From contig NZ_JRPA02000015.1 in assembly GCF_000765675.1 (NCBI RefSeq), positions 1 through 37,704 on the forward strand: 37,704 nucleotides of DNA. Reading direction: 5' to 3'. Each line of letters starts with the position of its first letter. The stretch's first letter is position 1. The translations under genes and the position numbers were made by a program. Positions 22,268-31,295 of the stretch are shown piece after piece. Under the pieces are notes generated by a model. The model was not told the DNA's origin and made no database searches. It saw nothing but the letters and a program-made list of their open reading frames with translations. Origin of the DNA: Helicobacter sp. MIT 05-5294. Its GTDB lineage: Bacteria > Campylobacterota > Campylobacteria > Campylobacterales > Helicobacteraceae.

Positions 22268-23005
22268 ATGTTTTTCAGTAAATATTCAGCAAGTGGCAAT
22301 GACTTTATCATCACACATACTTTTGGGAAGCAAACTTATGCTTTTGATGAATTAGCGCGAAAAGTCTGCAATCGCCATCAAGGAGTGGGTGCAGATGGCT
22401 TGATAATCTTGAAGCCACATTTGGAATATGATTTTGAATGGGAGTTTTATAACTGCGATGGTAGTATCGCCACAATGTGTGGCAATGGAAGTCGGGCTGC
22501 GGCGATGTATGCGAAAGATTTAGGAATCGCAGGGGATAGACAAAGATTTCTCACACTCGCGGGTGTGATTGACGCAGTAGTGAATCAAGGAGAAGTAGAA
22601 AGTGCTTTAAGTGGCGTTGAGGTTTTAAAAGAAGGAATCTTGGAGTTTGGCAACACTTGGGCTTTGATTGATACGGGTGTGCCACATTTGGTTTGTGAGA
22701 AAAAAGACGAATTAAACAAAGAGGATTTACGCACATTGCGACACAAATACAATGCTAATGTGAATATCGCCACACTTCAAGGAGATAGAGTGTTGGCGCG
22801 GACTTTTGAACGCGGAGTAGAAGACGAGACTTTGGCGTGTGGCACAGGAATGGCAGCAATGTTTTATTATCTGTTTTCTCAAAACAAGATTCCAAATCCT
22901 TGTCTTTTTAACCCCGCAAGTAGCGAGGATTTGTATCTAAGGATAGAAAATCAAAGGTTATATCTCAAAGGCAGAGTGCATAAGATTTGTGATTTTGTTT
23001 TTTAG
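22268..23005 (+). CDS. dapF: Diaminopimelate epimerase
   Basis: This 245-residue cytosolic enzyme converts LL- to meso-diaminopimelate for lysine and peptidoglycan. Both catalytic cysteines are present: Cys71 in NCDGSIATMCGNGSR and Cys191 in VEDETLACGTGMAA. SGNDFI near the N terminus and VGADGL are further family marks. Slightly shorter than the E. coli enzyme (about 274). The ribosome site AAGGAG is at 22256-22261. Its neighbours ddl and murF continue the peptidoglycan theme. Confidence 0.95.
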   Translation: MFFSKYSASGNDFIITHTFGKQTYAFDELARKVCNRHQGVGADGLIILKPHLEYDFEWEFYNCDGSIATMCGNGSRAAAMYAKDLGIAGDRQRFLTLAGVIDAVVNQGEVESALSGVEVLKEGILEFGNTWALIDTGVPHLVCEKKDELNKEDLRTLRHKYNANVNIATLQGDRVLARTFERGVEDETLACGTGMAAMFYYLFSQNKIPNPCLFNPASSEDLYLRIENQRLYLKGRVHKICDFVF

Positions 23006-23035
23006 GCTTGATGAAAAATATTTTATCATTAAATC

Positions 23036-23064
23036 AAAATCAATCATTTTATTTTATTGATTTT
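23036..23064 (+). other. AT-rich 9-bp hairpin between dapF and ddl
   Basis: AAAATCAAT (23036-23044) and ATTGATTTT (23056-23064) form an exact inverted repeat around 11 bases. The T-rich context suggests a weak terminator after dapF, or an operator for the ddl promoter downstream. Confidence 0.4.
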
Positions 23065-23101
23065 ATAGTCGGAATCCTAGCGACTTTATTTAAACTTTTG
23101 G

Positions 23102-23107
23102 TATGAT
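23102..23107 (+). promoter_or_regulatory. -10 box upstream of ddl
   Basis: TATGAT preceded by TTTAAACTTTTGG, 31 bases before the ddl start. It probably drives ddl, the hydrolase gene and perhaps murF. Confidence 0.45.
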
Positions 23108-23137
23108 TTTAGGATTATTTTGTTTGGAGGAAAGATT

Positions 23138-24175
23138 GTGAATTTTTGTATTTTATTTGGTGGAAAATCCTATGAACACGAAATTAGCATTGTGAGTGCG
23201 ATTGCGATTAAAAAGTTGCTTCCACAGATTCAACATTTTGTTTTTTTGGACGCTTTGCATAATTTTTATCTTATTCCTGCCCAAAAGATGCAATCCAAAT
23301 TTTTTAGTTCTCAAGAATATACCAAAGCCCAAAAAATTTACCCCAAAAAAGACGGATTCTTTGTCCGCACATTATTTGGAGAGAAGCCGCTTAATCTGCC
23401 TATTTTGATAAACCTCATTCACGGCGGAGACGGGGAAGATGGAAGTGTCGCGAGTTTATTGGATTTTTATGGGATTCCTTATATTGGTCCGCGCAACCCT
23501 GCGTGTGTTTTAAGTTTTGATAAAGAACTTACAAAGCTTTTAGCAGAGAGTAGGGGAGTGGCGCGTCTTGAATATCGTGTGCTTTATCGTGATATGCCCT
23601 TGCTAGAGGATTTAAAGTTTCCTTTGATTATCAAACCTGCAAGGCTTGGAAGCTCCATTGGGATTAACATCGTAGAATCCAAAGAGAAGTTAGAATACGC
23701 GCTAGAATCTGCCTTTGAATTTGATGAAAAAGTCTTGATTGAACCCTTTGTAGAGGGGATTAAAGAATATAATTTGGCAGGTTTTAAGTCTAAAGAGGGA
23801 ATGCAGTTTTCTTTTATAGAAGAACCAGAAAAAAAGAAATATTTGGATTTTGAAAAGAAATATTTGGATTTCTCGCGCACAGGAAACGCCAAAGAAGCGG
23901 ATATTCCGCAGGATTTAAAGCAGACTTTAGAAGCAAACTTTAGCAAACTCTATCAGAATCTCTTTGAAGGCGCGTTGATTCGTTGCGATTTTTTTGTCAA
24001 AGACAATCAGTGTTATTTAAATGAAATCAATCCGATTCCCGGAAGTCTTGCAAATTATTTATTTAAGGATTTTCAAACCGCCTTACAAGAAATTTCTAAA
24101 GCACTTCCAAAGCCCAATGAAATCAAAGTTGCTTATGAGTTTTTGCATAAAATTCAATTCGCAAAAGGCAAATAG
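23138..24175 (+). CDS. ddl: D-alanine--D-alanine ligase
   Basis: This 345-residue ATP-grasp enzyme makes D-Ala-D-Ala for peptidoglycan. The GTG start at 23138 is supported by GGAGG at 23126-23130 (7-base spacing) and places 'NFCILFGGKSYEHEISIVSA' at the N terminus as in other Helicobacter Ddl; a TTG at 23120 would overlap the ribosome site. Other landmarks: NLIHGGDGEDGSVASLLDFYGIPYIGP, FPLIIKPARLGSSIGI, and LNEINPIPGSLANYLF near the C terminus. There is a small in-frame duplication KKYLDFEKKYLDF (about 229-241). Its TAG overlaps the GTG start of the next gene. Confidence 0.95.
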   Translation: MNFCILFGGKSYEHEISIVSAIAIKKLLPQIQHFVFLDALHNFYLIPAQKMQSKFFSSQEYTKAQKIYPKKDGFFVRTLFGEKPLNLPILINLIHGGDGEDGSVASLLDFYGIPYIGPRNPACVLSFDKELTKLLAESRGVARLEYRVLYRDMPLLEDLKFPLIIKPARLGSSIGINIVESKEKLEYALESAFEFDEKVLIEPFVEGIKEYNLAGFKSKEGMQFSFIEEPEKKKYLDFEKKYLDFSRTGNAKEADIPQDLKQTLEANFSKLYQNLFEGALIRCDFFVKDNQCYLNEINPIPGSLANYLFKDFQTALQEISKALPKPNEIKVAYEFLHKIQFAKGK

Positions 24176-24921
24176 TGGCGCAAAAAAGAATAGAATATCA
24201 AGGGCAAGTTTTCACAATTTCTTATGAAATTGTAGAATCCCAAAACAAAACCGCGCCGATTCTTGTCATCTTGCATGGTTGGGGAGCTAGTAAAGCCTTG
24301 ATGAAACAAGCTTTTGGTTCTTTATTTCAGGAATTTAGGCATTGCTACATTGATATGCCCGGATTTGGAAACTCCCCTACGCCTCCTTTTGCGCTGAATA
24401 CTTTTGATTATGCAGAAATCCTCAAAATTTTTTTAAAGCAGCTTACAATAGAGCCTTGCCAATGCACGATTTTAGGGCATAGTTTTGGAGGCAAAGTTGC
24501 GACTTTGTTACAACCCAAAGAGCTGATTTTGCTAAGTAGCGCGGGGATTAGAGTGCCAAAAACTCTTAAGATTCGTCTAAAAATCGTGATTGCCAAATCC
24601 CTTAATCGTCTCGCGCCCAAGCTCAATGGAATCTTAAAGCGTTTTTTGCGTTCTAAAGATGTAGAAAATATGGACGAAATTATGTATCAAACCTTTAAAA
24701 ATGTCGTAGATGAGGATTTTACAAGCATTTTTGCGTCTTTTAAGAATCCTTGTTATATTTTTTGGGGAGAAAACGACCTTGCTACGCCTTTAAAATCTGG
24801 TGAGAGGATTCATTCTTTGATACAAGATTCCAAGCTTTTTGTGTTAAAAGAAGATCATTTTTTCTTTTTAAAGGGTGCAAAAGAGATTGAAAAATTGTAT
24901 TTCAACGCCAAAAATAAATAA
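24175..24921 (+). CDS. Alpha/beta hydrolase between ddl and murF
   Basis: This 248-residue cytosolic alpha/beta hydrolase starts with GTG overlapping the ddl stop. HGWGASKAL is the oxyanion region, GHSFGGKVATLL the nucleophile elbow (Ser near residue 104), WGENDLATPL the acid, and EDHFFF the final histidine region. The position between ddl and murF is, as I recall, conserved in H. pylori, where the gene is annotated as a hydroxy-oxohepta-dienoate hydrolase homologue. The true substrate is unknown; a cell-wall-related esterase or amidase role is only suggested by context. Confidence 0.8.
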   Translation: MAQKRIEYQGQVFTISYEIVESQNKTAPILVILHGWGASKALMKQAFGSLFQEFRHCYIDMPGFGNSPTPPFALNTFDYAEILKIFLKQLTIEPCQCTILGHSFGGKVATLLQPKELILLSSAGIRVPKTLKIRLKIVIAKSLNRLAPKLNGILKRFLRSKDVENMDEIMYQTFKNVVDEDFTSIFASFKNPCYIFWGENDLATPLKSGERIHSLIQDSKLFVLKEDHFFFLKGAKEIEKLYFNAKNK

Positions 24922-24971
24922 AATTTATCTAAAATTCGCTAGAATTGCGTAATTTTTCTTAAGGATTCCAT

Positions 24972-26432
24972 TTGCAAAGCATTGATATTTTCATTATGGC
25001 GACCCGTTGGATTTTTCTTATCGCGTTGGGCTACTATGCGATGATAAATCTCCAATGGTATCATTACAAAGTTATGCGTGTGCTATTTAGGCATCACAAG
25101 CAAAAGTGGCATTTGTTTTATTTTGTTTTGCCGGTTGTTTATTTTGTCTTGATTCCAAATAATCTCTATTTTTATGTTGGCTTGTATCTTTACCTTATTT
25201 TGTTGGGTATATGGGTTTTTCATCTAAGCAAACGCTTGGTGCTGACAAGTAGAGTATTGCGCTTTTTTGGCTTGTATATCGCCTTTATTTTGTTTAATGA
25301 ATTGTTGCTTTTAAAAGTCGCAGAATATTCCTTTTTGATTCAAATGGTGTATTTATTCCCGCTTTTTATTTCTATTGCACTTTCTTCTTTGTTGGAAAAA
25401 ATCCTACTCAATCGTTACAAGAAACTTGCAACCGATAAACTAGAGAGTATGCCAAACCTCACAATCATCGCTGTAACCGGTAGCTATGGTAAAACAAGCC
25501 TTAAAAATTTCTTGTTTCAAATGCTACAAGAAAGTTTCAAAGTCTATGCTACGCCAAGAAGCGTAAATACACTTACGGGAATCATTGCCGATATTAATCA
25601 AAACCTTTCGCCTCTAACGGATATTTATATCGTAGAAGCAGGTGCTAGAGGCGCGGGAGATATTAAAGAGATTGTGGATTTGCTTTCTCCGCAAATTGCA
25701 GTTGTGGGGAAAATTGGCGAGGCGCATATTGAATACTTCAAGAGCATAGAAAACATTTATAGCGCAAAATACGAGATTTTAGAGAGCAAAGATTTGCGTC
25801 AAGCCTATATTTACGAGGGAAATATCCAGCCGACGAATTGTCCTGTTAGAATCGTGAATTTCCCTAAAGATGTGAGTGAAATCGTAGCAACGCTTGAAGG
25901 GACGCGATTTACCCTTAAAATTGGTGGCAAAAAGCTAGACTTTACGACGCGCATTTTGGGCGCATTTAATGTGATTAATATTAGTGCTGCGATTGCGGTG
26001 GCGAAAGATTTGGGCGTGAGTGATGAGCATTTAATCAAGCGTGTGCAGAAGCTAGAACCCATCAACCACCGCTTAAGCAAAATTGTCGTCAATGAAAAAA
26101 TCATTTTAGATGATAGTTATAATGGGAATCTTGATGGAATGCTTGAAGCCATTCGCCTTTCTTCTTTACATAATGGCAAGAAGATTATCGTAACACCGGG
26201 TCTTGTAGAAAGCTCAAAAGAAGCTAATATTACGCTTGGTGAAGCGATTGATAAAGTCTTTGACCTTGCGATTATCACCGGTGAATTAAACTCTAAGCTT
26301 TTGCGCAAATCCATTCATAAACCCCAAAAAATAATCCTCAAAGATAAAGCACATATTGAACATATTTTGAAAACTACCACCGATAGCGGGAATCTGATTC
26401 TTTTTGCTAACGACGCGCCAAGCTATATTTAA
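24972..26432 (+). CDS. murF: MurF-type Mur ligase with N-terminal membrane region
   Basis: This 486-residue protein starts at TTG 24972, behind AAGGAT (24961-24966); no ATG lies nearby except residue 9. The first ~145 residues hold about five hydrophobic helices (about 9-25, 46-63, 66-84, 97-115, 121-141) in place of the usual MurF substrate-binding domain. The ATP-binding centre AVTGSYGKTS (167-176), 'TPRSVNTLTGI', 'EAGARGAGDI' and HRLSKI / DDSYNGNLDG of the Mur ligase fold follow. MurF adds D-Ala-D-Ala to UDP-MurNAc-tripeptide, and its neighbours ddl and dapF make the building blocks. The membrane part would tie the last cytosolic step to the inner membrane. Confidence 0.85.
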   Translation: MQSIDIFIMATRWIFLIALGYYAMINLQWYHYKVMRVLFRHHKQKWHLFYFVLPVVYFVLIPNNLYFYVGLYLYLILLGIWVFHLSKRLVLTSRVLRFFGLYIAFILFNELLLLKVAEYSFLIQMVYLFPLFISIALSSLLEKILLNRYKKLATDKLESMPNLTIIAVTGSYGKTSLKNFLFQMLQESFKVYATPRSVNTLTGIIADINQNLSPLTDIYIVEAGARGAGDIKEIVDLLSPQIAVVGKIGEAHIEYFKSIENIYSAKYEILESKDLRQAYIYEGNIQPTNCPVRIVNFPKDVSEIVATLEGTRFTLKIGGKKLDFTTRILGAFNVINISAAIAVAKDLGVSDEHLIKRVQKLEPINHRLSKIVVNEKIILDDSYNGNLDGMLEAIRLSSLHNGKKIIVTPGLVESSKEANITLGEAIDKVFDLAIITGELNSKLLRKSIHKPQKIILKDKAHIEHILKTTTDSGNLILFANDAPSYI

Positions 26433-26514
26433 GGCGCGTTTGGATTTTTTTAAAATTAGAAACTAAAACAATTTAGCAGAATCCAAAAACACAGAAAACA
26501 ACGAGGAAATCAAA

Positions 26515-27144
26515 ATGAATTATCTTTATGCTCCATGGCGCAGTGGTTATTTCAGTGGAAAAAGCCAAGAATGCGTTTTTTGTGCGATTTCACAAGGAAT
26601 TAATTTATGCGAAAATACTATCAAAACGCAAGAGAATTGGCTACCTAAAGAAGCAAGAATCAAAGAAGTAAAAGAGTTTGCGATTCCTTTTAATCATGGA
26701 GATTTTACACAATCAGACTTTGCAAATCGTGTATTTTATCGCGATGAAAAGGTGTTTTGCGTGATGAATAAGTTTCCTTATACGCCCGGGCATTTTTTGG
26801 TGATTCCGCATTTGCACACGCATTCTCCGGAGCTTTTGGATATGGAGGTTTGGTTACATTTACAAAAGATTGCATATCAAGGCGTGGCACTTTTAAAAGA
26901 GTTTGGCGCACAAGGAATCAATCTAGGAATGAATATTGAACGCGCCGGAGGTGCGGGGATTCCGGAACATTTGCATTTGCATTTGATTCCGCGATTCATT
27001 GGTGATACGAATTTTTTTACAACCATTGGCGATAGTCGCGCTTATGGGGTGGATTTTGATGCGATTTTTGCGCGTATTTGCGCACTTGCCCAAACATATT
27101 TTAAAGATTTTTCAAGAGAATCCCAAAGGAGAAAAAATGGATAA
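26515..27144 (+). CDS. HIT-family nucleotide hydrolase/transferase
   Basis: This 209-residue protein begins MNYLYAPWRSGYF, typical of bacterial AP4A-phosphorylase-like HIT proteins. CVFC (20-23) suggests a structural zinc site. NKFPYTPGHFLVIPHLHTH (85-103) and the histidine triad HLHLHL (152-157) are intact. It probably hydrolyses a nucleoside diphosphate or dinucleoside polyphosphate; the exact substrate is unknown. A segment at about 33-60 is an insertion relative to short HIT proteins. The gene follows murF as in H. pylori (from memory) and overlaps the next start by 8 bases. Confidence 0.85.
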   Translation: MNYLYAPWRSGYFSGKSQECVFCAISQGINLCENTIKTQENWLPKEARIKEVKEFAIPFNHGDFTQSDFANRVFYRDEKVFCVMNKFPYTPGHFLVIPHLHTHSPELLDMEVWLHLQKIAYQGVALLKEFGAQGINLGMNIERAGGAGIPEHLHLHLIPRFIGDTNFFTTIGDSRAYGVDFDAIFARICALAQTYFKDFSRESQRRKNG

Positions 27145-27841
27145 AATCAGCGCAATCGTGCTTGGTGTGTGTTTGATTGTAAGTAGTGCGATTCTTGGTA
27201 TGGGTGCAAAAGAGGCAATCAAAGAGTTTCGCGCAGGTGAGCGCAGTGTCGTTGTCAAAGGCTTAAGCGAGAAAGAAGTTGCGGCAGATGTGATGATTTT
27301 GCCTCTTAAGTTCCGCCTTGCAAACAATGATTTGCATGCACTTTACACGGAGGCAGAGCGCAACTCTAAAAAAATTGTGGAGTTTTTGCAAAAGCTAGGA
27401 TTCCATTCTGATGAAATTACGATTGGCTCACCCAATATCACAGATAAACTAAGTAATGAATATGGCAGTGATGGCGCAATCACTTATCGTTATTCCGGTA
27501 GTGGCGAGGTGATTTTATATACCAAGCAAGTTGCGCTTGGACGCGAGATATTTGGGCGCATTACAGAGCTTGGATTGGAGGGGATTGTGATTAAAATCAA
27601 CGCCTATGAGGTGGAGTATGGCTACACACAACTCAATGCAATCAAGCCACAAATGATTGAAGAATCCACGCTAAAAGCTAGAGAATCCGCACTGAAGTTT
27701 GCAAAAGATTCCAATAGCAAACTTGGTAAAATCAAACGCGCCACGCAAGGGCAGTTTAGTATTACAAATCGCGACCAAAACACCCCACATATCAAAAATA
27801 TCCGCGTGGTTTCTACGATAGAATATTATTTGGAGGATTAA
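27137..27841 (+). CDS. SIMPL-domain (DUF541) protein
   Basis: This 234-residue protein starts at ATG 27137 behind AAAGGAG (27125-27131); longer readings upstream merely read the HIT gene out of frame. An N-terminal hydrophobic helix (about 5-24, AIVLGVCLIVSSAILGMGA) is a signal anchor or signal peptide. 'RSVVVKGLSEKEVAADVMILPLKFRL' and YTQLNAIKPQMIEESTLKARESALKFA are SIMPL features. SIMPL proteins are periplasmic or envelope-bound with poorly defined roles, some linked to oxidative stress. It ends 60 bases before the next gene. Confidence 0.8.
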   Translation: MDKISAIVLGVCLIVSSAILGMGAKEAIKEFRAGERSVVVKGLSEKEVAADVMILPLKFRLANNDLHALYTEAERNSKKIVEFLQKLGFHSDEITIGSPNITDKLSNEYGSDGAITYRYSGSGEVILYTKQVALGREIFGRITELGLEGIVIKINAYEVEYGYTQLNAIKPQMIEESTLKARESALKFAKDSNSKLGKIKRATQGQFSITNRDQNTPHIKNIRVVSTIEYYLED

Positions 27842-27901
27842 AATTAATTTTTTAGCTTAAATTTGCCATAATTTCCAAATTTATTTTCAAAAGGGCGCGT
27901 G

Positions 27902-29182
27902 ATGATAATCAAAGGAGCGATGGTTTGTGATGCTAATGGGGAACAAAGAGGTGATGTCCGAATTGAAGAGGGTAAGATTATCGCGGTAGAGCGGAGCATT
28001 ATGCCAAAAAGCGGCGAAGAAGTCTTAGAGGCAGAGAATCTTGTTTTGCTTCCGGGCGCGATTGATTTAAACACACGCGTAGAAAACTCTACTCTAAGCA
28101 AAGAAAATCTCCTAAAACTTTCACATAAAGCAGCACGAGGCGGAATCTCACAGGCGGTTTTGATTCCAGATTGCAAGCCAACAACAAGTAGCGAATTAGG
28201 ATTGGAATTACTAAACGCGCTTAAAGATGATTTTAAGGCGCAAATTTTGGGCATTTCAGACGCTATTAACGCAGAGAATCCAAAGTCTTTAAATGAACTT
28301 GCGATTCTGCATAAAAAAGGCGCGAAGGGAATCTTTGCGAAGTCAAACATTGATGGGAATTTATTGCGACGCGCTTGTGAGTTTGCATTAATGTTTGATG
28401 AGCCTATGTTTTTTTCTTGTGAAGACGAATCCCTAAGTGCAAATGGCGTAATGAACGATGGTGAGCTTTCCTCTCGGCTTGGATTGCCCTCTATCCCGAC
28501 TTTAAGTGAGACGAAAGAAGTCGCGCAAATTAGCGAAGTTGCAAGATTTATGGGCGTGAAAGCTATTTTTTTAGCACTTGCAAGTGAGCGAAGCGTAGAA
28601 ATCGTTTGTGAAGCAAAAAACGCCAATCTAAGCTTAAAACCCTCACAGCAAAAGATTCCAAATCTTTTCTTACAAACCTCCATTCATCATTTAATGCTAA
28701 CAGAAGATTTGTGTAATCACTACAATACCGCAGCCAAAATCAAGCCCCCTTTGAAATCCGAATCCACTCGCGCTAAATTGCTTAGGCGCGTCAAAAAGGG
28801 AGAAATTGAACTCATTACTTCTTTGCAATCTGCGAAATCCCAAGAGCAAAAAGACCTTGCATTTGAAGAGGCGGCTTTTGGGATTGATATGATTGAATGC
28901 TTTGTCCCTATGTGCTATACCTTGTTTGTCAAGAATGAGCGAATGACTTTAAGAGATTTAAGCAGGATTTTGAGTTTGAATCCAGCGAATGTCTTAGGAT
29001 TCCAGCATAAAGGATTGATTCAAGAGGATTATGACGCGGATTTGATTTTGATAGATCCTAAAGAAACTTGCATAATGGACAATCCCGATTCGCCTTATAA
29101 TGATTGGATATTTTATGGTGCGGTGAAAGAAATGTTTGTTGAGGGTAAGCGATGTTTGGGATTCCGCGCAAACCATTCGTGA
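27902..29182 (+). CDS. Dihydroorotase-like protein lacking metal ligands (pseudo-PyrC)
   Basis: This 426-residue amidohydrolase-fold protein resembles dihydroorotases over its length: N-terminal IIKGAMVCDANGEQRGDVRIEEGKIIAV, LPGAIDLNTRV, 'SIHHLMLTEDLCNHYNTAAKIKPPL', LSLNPANVLGF and DADLILIDP. The hallmark D-x-H-x-H metal motif reads D-L-N-T-R, so both histidines are lost. It is therefore probably inactive as dihydroorotase and may support aspartate transcarbamoylase structurally, as known for some PyrC' proteins. An active-type pyrC lies at 32720. I prefer ATG 27902 (AAGGG 27891-27895) to the adjacent GTG 27899. Confidence 0.8.
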   Translation: MIIKGAMVCDANGEQRGDVRIEEGKIIAVERSIMPKSGEEVLEAENLVLLPGAIDLNTRVENSTLSKENLLKLSHKAARGGISQAVLIPDCKPTTSSELGLELLNALKDDFKAQILGISDAINAENPKSLNELAILHKKGAKGIFAKSNIDGNLLRRACEFALMFDEPMFFSCEDESLSANGVMNDGELSSRLGLPSIPTLSETKEVAQISEVARFMGVKAIFLALASERSVEIVCEAKNANLSLKPSQQKIPNLFLQTSIHHLMLTEDLCNHYNTAAKIKPPLKSESTRAKLLRRVKKGEIELITSLQSAKSQEQKDLAFEEAAFGIDMIECFVPMCYTLFVKNERMTLRDLSRILSLNPANVLGFQHKGLIQEDYDADLILIDPKETCIMDNPDSPYNDWIFYGAVKEMFVEGKRCLGFRANHS

Positions 29183-29212
29183 AAAACTAGATAAAATTTA
29201 GGAGTTTATTAT

Positions 29213-30040
29213 ATGGAAGAGAGATTTTTGCTCATTTGGGATAGATTTGAAAATTGGTTTTTTAGTTTTTTGCCCAACTTCATTAGTGCGGCATTTATTT
29301 TGGTTATTGGATATTATCTTTCGCGAATCCTCTCTAAATATGTTTCTAAGATTGTGATTAAAGCAACCAAAGATGAGACTTTAGGCGAGTTTTTAAAAAA
29401 TGTCGTGTTTGTGGCGGTTTTGATTTTGACGATTATTACCGCACTTTCTAATTTGGGTGTCAAAACAACCTCTATTATCGCGGTTTTGGGAACTGCGGGT
29501 TTGGCGATTGCACTTTCTTTGAAAGATTCTTTATCTAACCTTGCAAGTGGAATCTTGCTTGTTGTTTTACGCCATTTCAACAAGGGCGATACAATCTCTG
29601 TTGGCTCTATCACGGGCAAAGTGGATTCTATTAATTTGTTTCAAACCAAACTCACAACTTTAGATAATCAAGTCGTGGTTTTGCCTAATTCTAGTATCGT
29701 GAGTGCGCCAATTATTAATATCAACGCCAACGAAAGGCGCAGAATGGATTTGATTTTTGGGATTGGCTATACAAGTGATTTGCAAAAAGCTAAGCAAGTA
29801 TTAGAGGAAATCGTCCAAGAAGAACCTTTGATTTTGGACGAGCCAAAGCCCGTAATCGGTGTGCATGCGCTTAATGCGAGTAGTGTGGATTTGATTGTGC
29901 GTTTTTGGGTTAAAAGTGAAAATTATTTCACCGCCAACCTTGTTATGCAACAAAAAGTCAAAATGCGTTTTGACGCGGAGGGGATTGAGATTCCTTATAA
30001 CAAACTTGATGTTAATCTTAACCAAAGTAGTAATTCATAA
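29213..30040 (+). CDS. MscS-family mechanosensitive channel
   Basis: This 275-residue inner-membrane protein has three transmembrane segments (about 12-34, 58-80, 84-115). The pore-lining helix is Gly/Ala-rich: AVLGTAGLAIALSLKDSLSNLASGILL. The beta domain has GDTISVGSITGKVDSINLFQTKLTTLDNQVVVLPNSSIVSAPIIN, the strongest family signature. It opens on membrane tension to release solutes on osmotic downshift. Length is close to E. coli MscS (286). The ATG follows TAGGAG (29200-29205). Its TAA overlaps the next ATG. Confidence 0.93.
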   Translation: MEERFLLIWDRFENWFFSFLPNFISAAFILVIGYYLSRILSKYVSKIVIKATKDETLGEFLKNVVFVAVLILTIITALSNLGVKTTSIIAVLGTAGLAIALSLKDSLSNLASGILLVVLRHFNKGDTISVGSITGKVDSINLFQTKLTTLDNQVVVLPNSSIVSAPIININANERRRMDLIFGIGYTSDLQKAKQVLEEIVQEEPLILDEPKPVIGVHALNASSVDLIVRFWVKSENYFTANLVMQQKVKMRFDAEGIEIPYNKLDVNLNQSSNS

Positions 30041-31287
30041 TGCAAATTCTTGGTGCAGATTTTGTCGTGCTTTGTGATGCGGATTTTCGCGTCTTACAAC
30101 AAGGCGGAATCTGCTTTGAAAATGGTGAGATTGTAGCGATTCATTCCTATGCTAAGTTGTGCGAACAATATCCCAATGCGACAAGCCATTATTACAAATC
30201 CTGCGCAATTACTCCTGCGTTGGCGAATCTGCATTTGCATTTGGAGTTTAGCCAAAACGAGGGAATGTTGCATTTTGGGGAATTTGGCAAATGGCTTGAT
30301 AGCGTGATTGCAAATCGCGAAGAGTTGATGAATGCGGACTTACAAAGCGCGATGGAACAAGGCGTTAGAGAATGTTTGCAAAGTGGCGTGGGGTTTGTCG
30401 GTGCGATTTCAAGCTATGGGTATGATTTGGAGATTCTATCAAAATCTCCTTTGCGTGTATTGTATTTCAATGAAGTGATTGGCTCTAACGAAGAAGCTTC
30501 GGATTTTCTTTTTCAAAACTTCCTTGCGCGATTGCAGGATTCCAAATCCAAGCAAAGCGAGAGATTTTTTCCGGCTGTTGCGATTCATTCTCCCTATTCG
30601 GTGCATTCTAAATTGCTTGAAAAAACGCTTGAAGTTGCTAAAGCAGAAAAGTTGCCTTTAAGTGTGCATTTTTTGGAATCTTTCGCAGAAAAAGTTTGGC
30701 TAGAATCAAGTAGTGGATATTTCAAGGATTTTTATCGGAAGTTTTTTGGAAGTGATTTGCACTCTTTTTATAGTGCGCAAAGCTTTTTGGAATTTTTTAA
30801 AGATACGAAAAACGCTTATTTTGTGCATTGTTTGGAAGCGGATTCTGATATACTTAAGGAAATTTCCGCACTGCAAGGGAAAATCATCAGCTGCCCTAAA
30901 TCTAATCGTTTGCTAAACTCCAAACTCCTAAATCTTCAAGCATTAAAAGAATACGGGATTCCATTGTGTTTAGGCACAGATGGCAAAAGCTCCAATGATT
31001 CCCTTTCTTTGTTAGATGAAATGCGCATTGCTTTGTTCGCGTATTGCGGTGAATCTTTGGAATCTTTGGCTAGAGAATTGTTACTTGGCGTAACGCGCAA
31101 TGCGTTTTTGAATACACAATGGAATCTTGGCTCTTTGAGTGTTGGGAATTTAGCGGATTTCGCGGTGTTTAAAATGCCTAAAGATTCCAAAGATGAAAGA
31201 TTTTTGGCGCAGAATTTGATTTTGTATTGTAAAAAAGCAGAGGCACTTTATATCAATGGAGTGGAAGTTTTGGAAAATTTAAAATAA
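30040..31287 (+). CDS. mqnX: 6-aminodeoxyfutalosine deaminase-type amidohydrolase
   Basis: This 415-residue metal-dependent amidohydrolase has all ligands: NLHLHLEF (HxH), AIHSPYSVHSKL, SVHFLES, HCLEAD and the late Asp in CLGTDGKSSNDSLSLLDEMR. The family includes chlorohydrolase/guanine-deaminase-like enzymes. In Helicobacter and Campylobacter the homologue deaminates aminodeoxyfutalosine in the futalosine route to menaquinone, and mqnA of the same route lies at 36552. Substrate assignment rests on this organism context rather than on specific residues. The ATG overlaps the mscS stop (TAATG). Confidence 0.75.
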   Translation: MQILGADFVVLCDADFRVLQQGGICFENGEIVAIHSYAKLCEQYPNATSHYYKSCAITPALANLHLHLEFSQNEGMLHFGEFGKWLDSVIANREELMNADLQSAMEQGVRECLQSGVGFVGAISSYGYDLEILSKSPLRVLYFNEVIGSNEEASDFLFQNFLARLQDSKSKQSERFFPAVAIHSPYSVHSKLLEKTLEVAKAEKLPLSVHFLESFAEKVWLESSSGYFKDFYRKFFGSDLHSFYSAQSFLEFFKDTKNAYFVHCLEADSDILKEISALQGKIISCPKSNRLLNSKLLNLQALKEYGIPLCLGTDGKSSNDSLSLLDEMRIALFAYCGESLESLARELLLGVTRNAFLNTQWNLGSLSVGNLADFAVFKMPKDSKDERFLAQNLILYCKKAEALYINGVEVLENLK

Positions 31288-31295
31288 GGAAACAA

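Noticed and set aside
27844-28683. 279-codon minus-strand frame
   Set aside because: Antisense shadow of the dihydroorotase-like gene; Ser/Phe-rich composition typical of such shadows.
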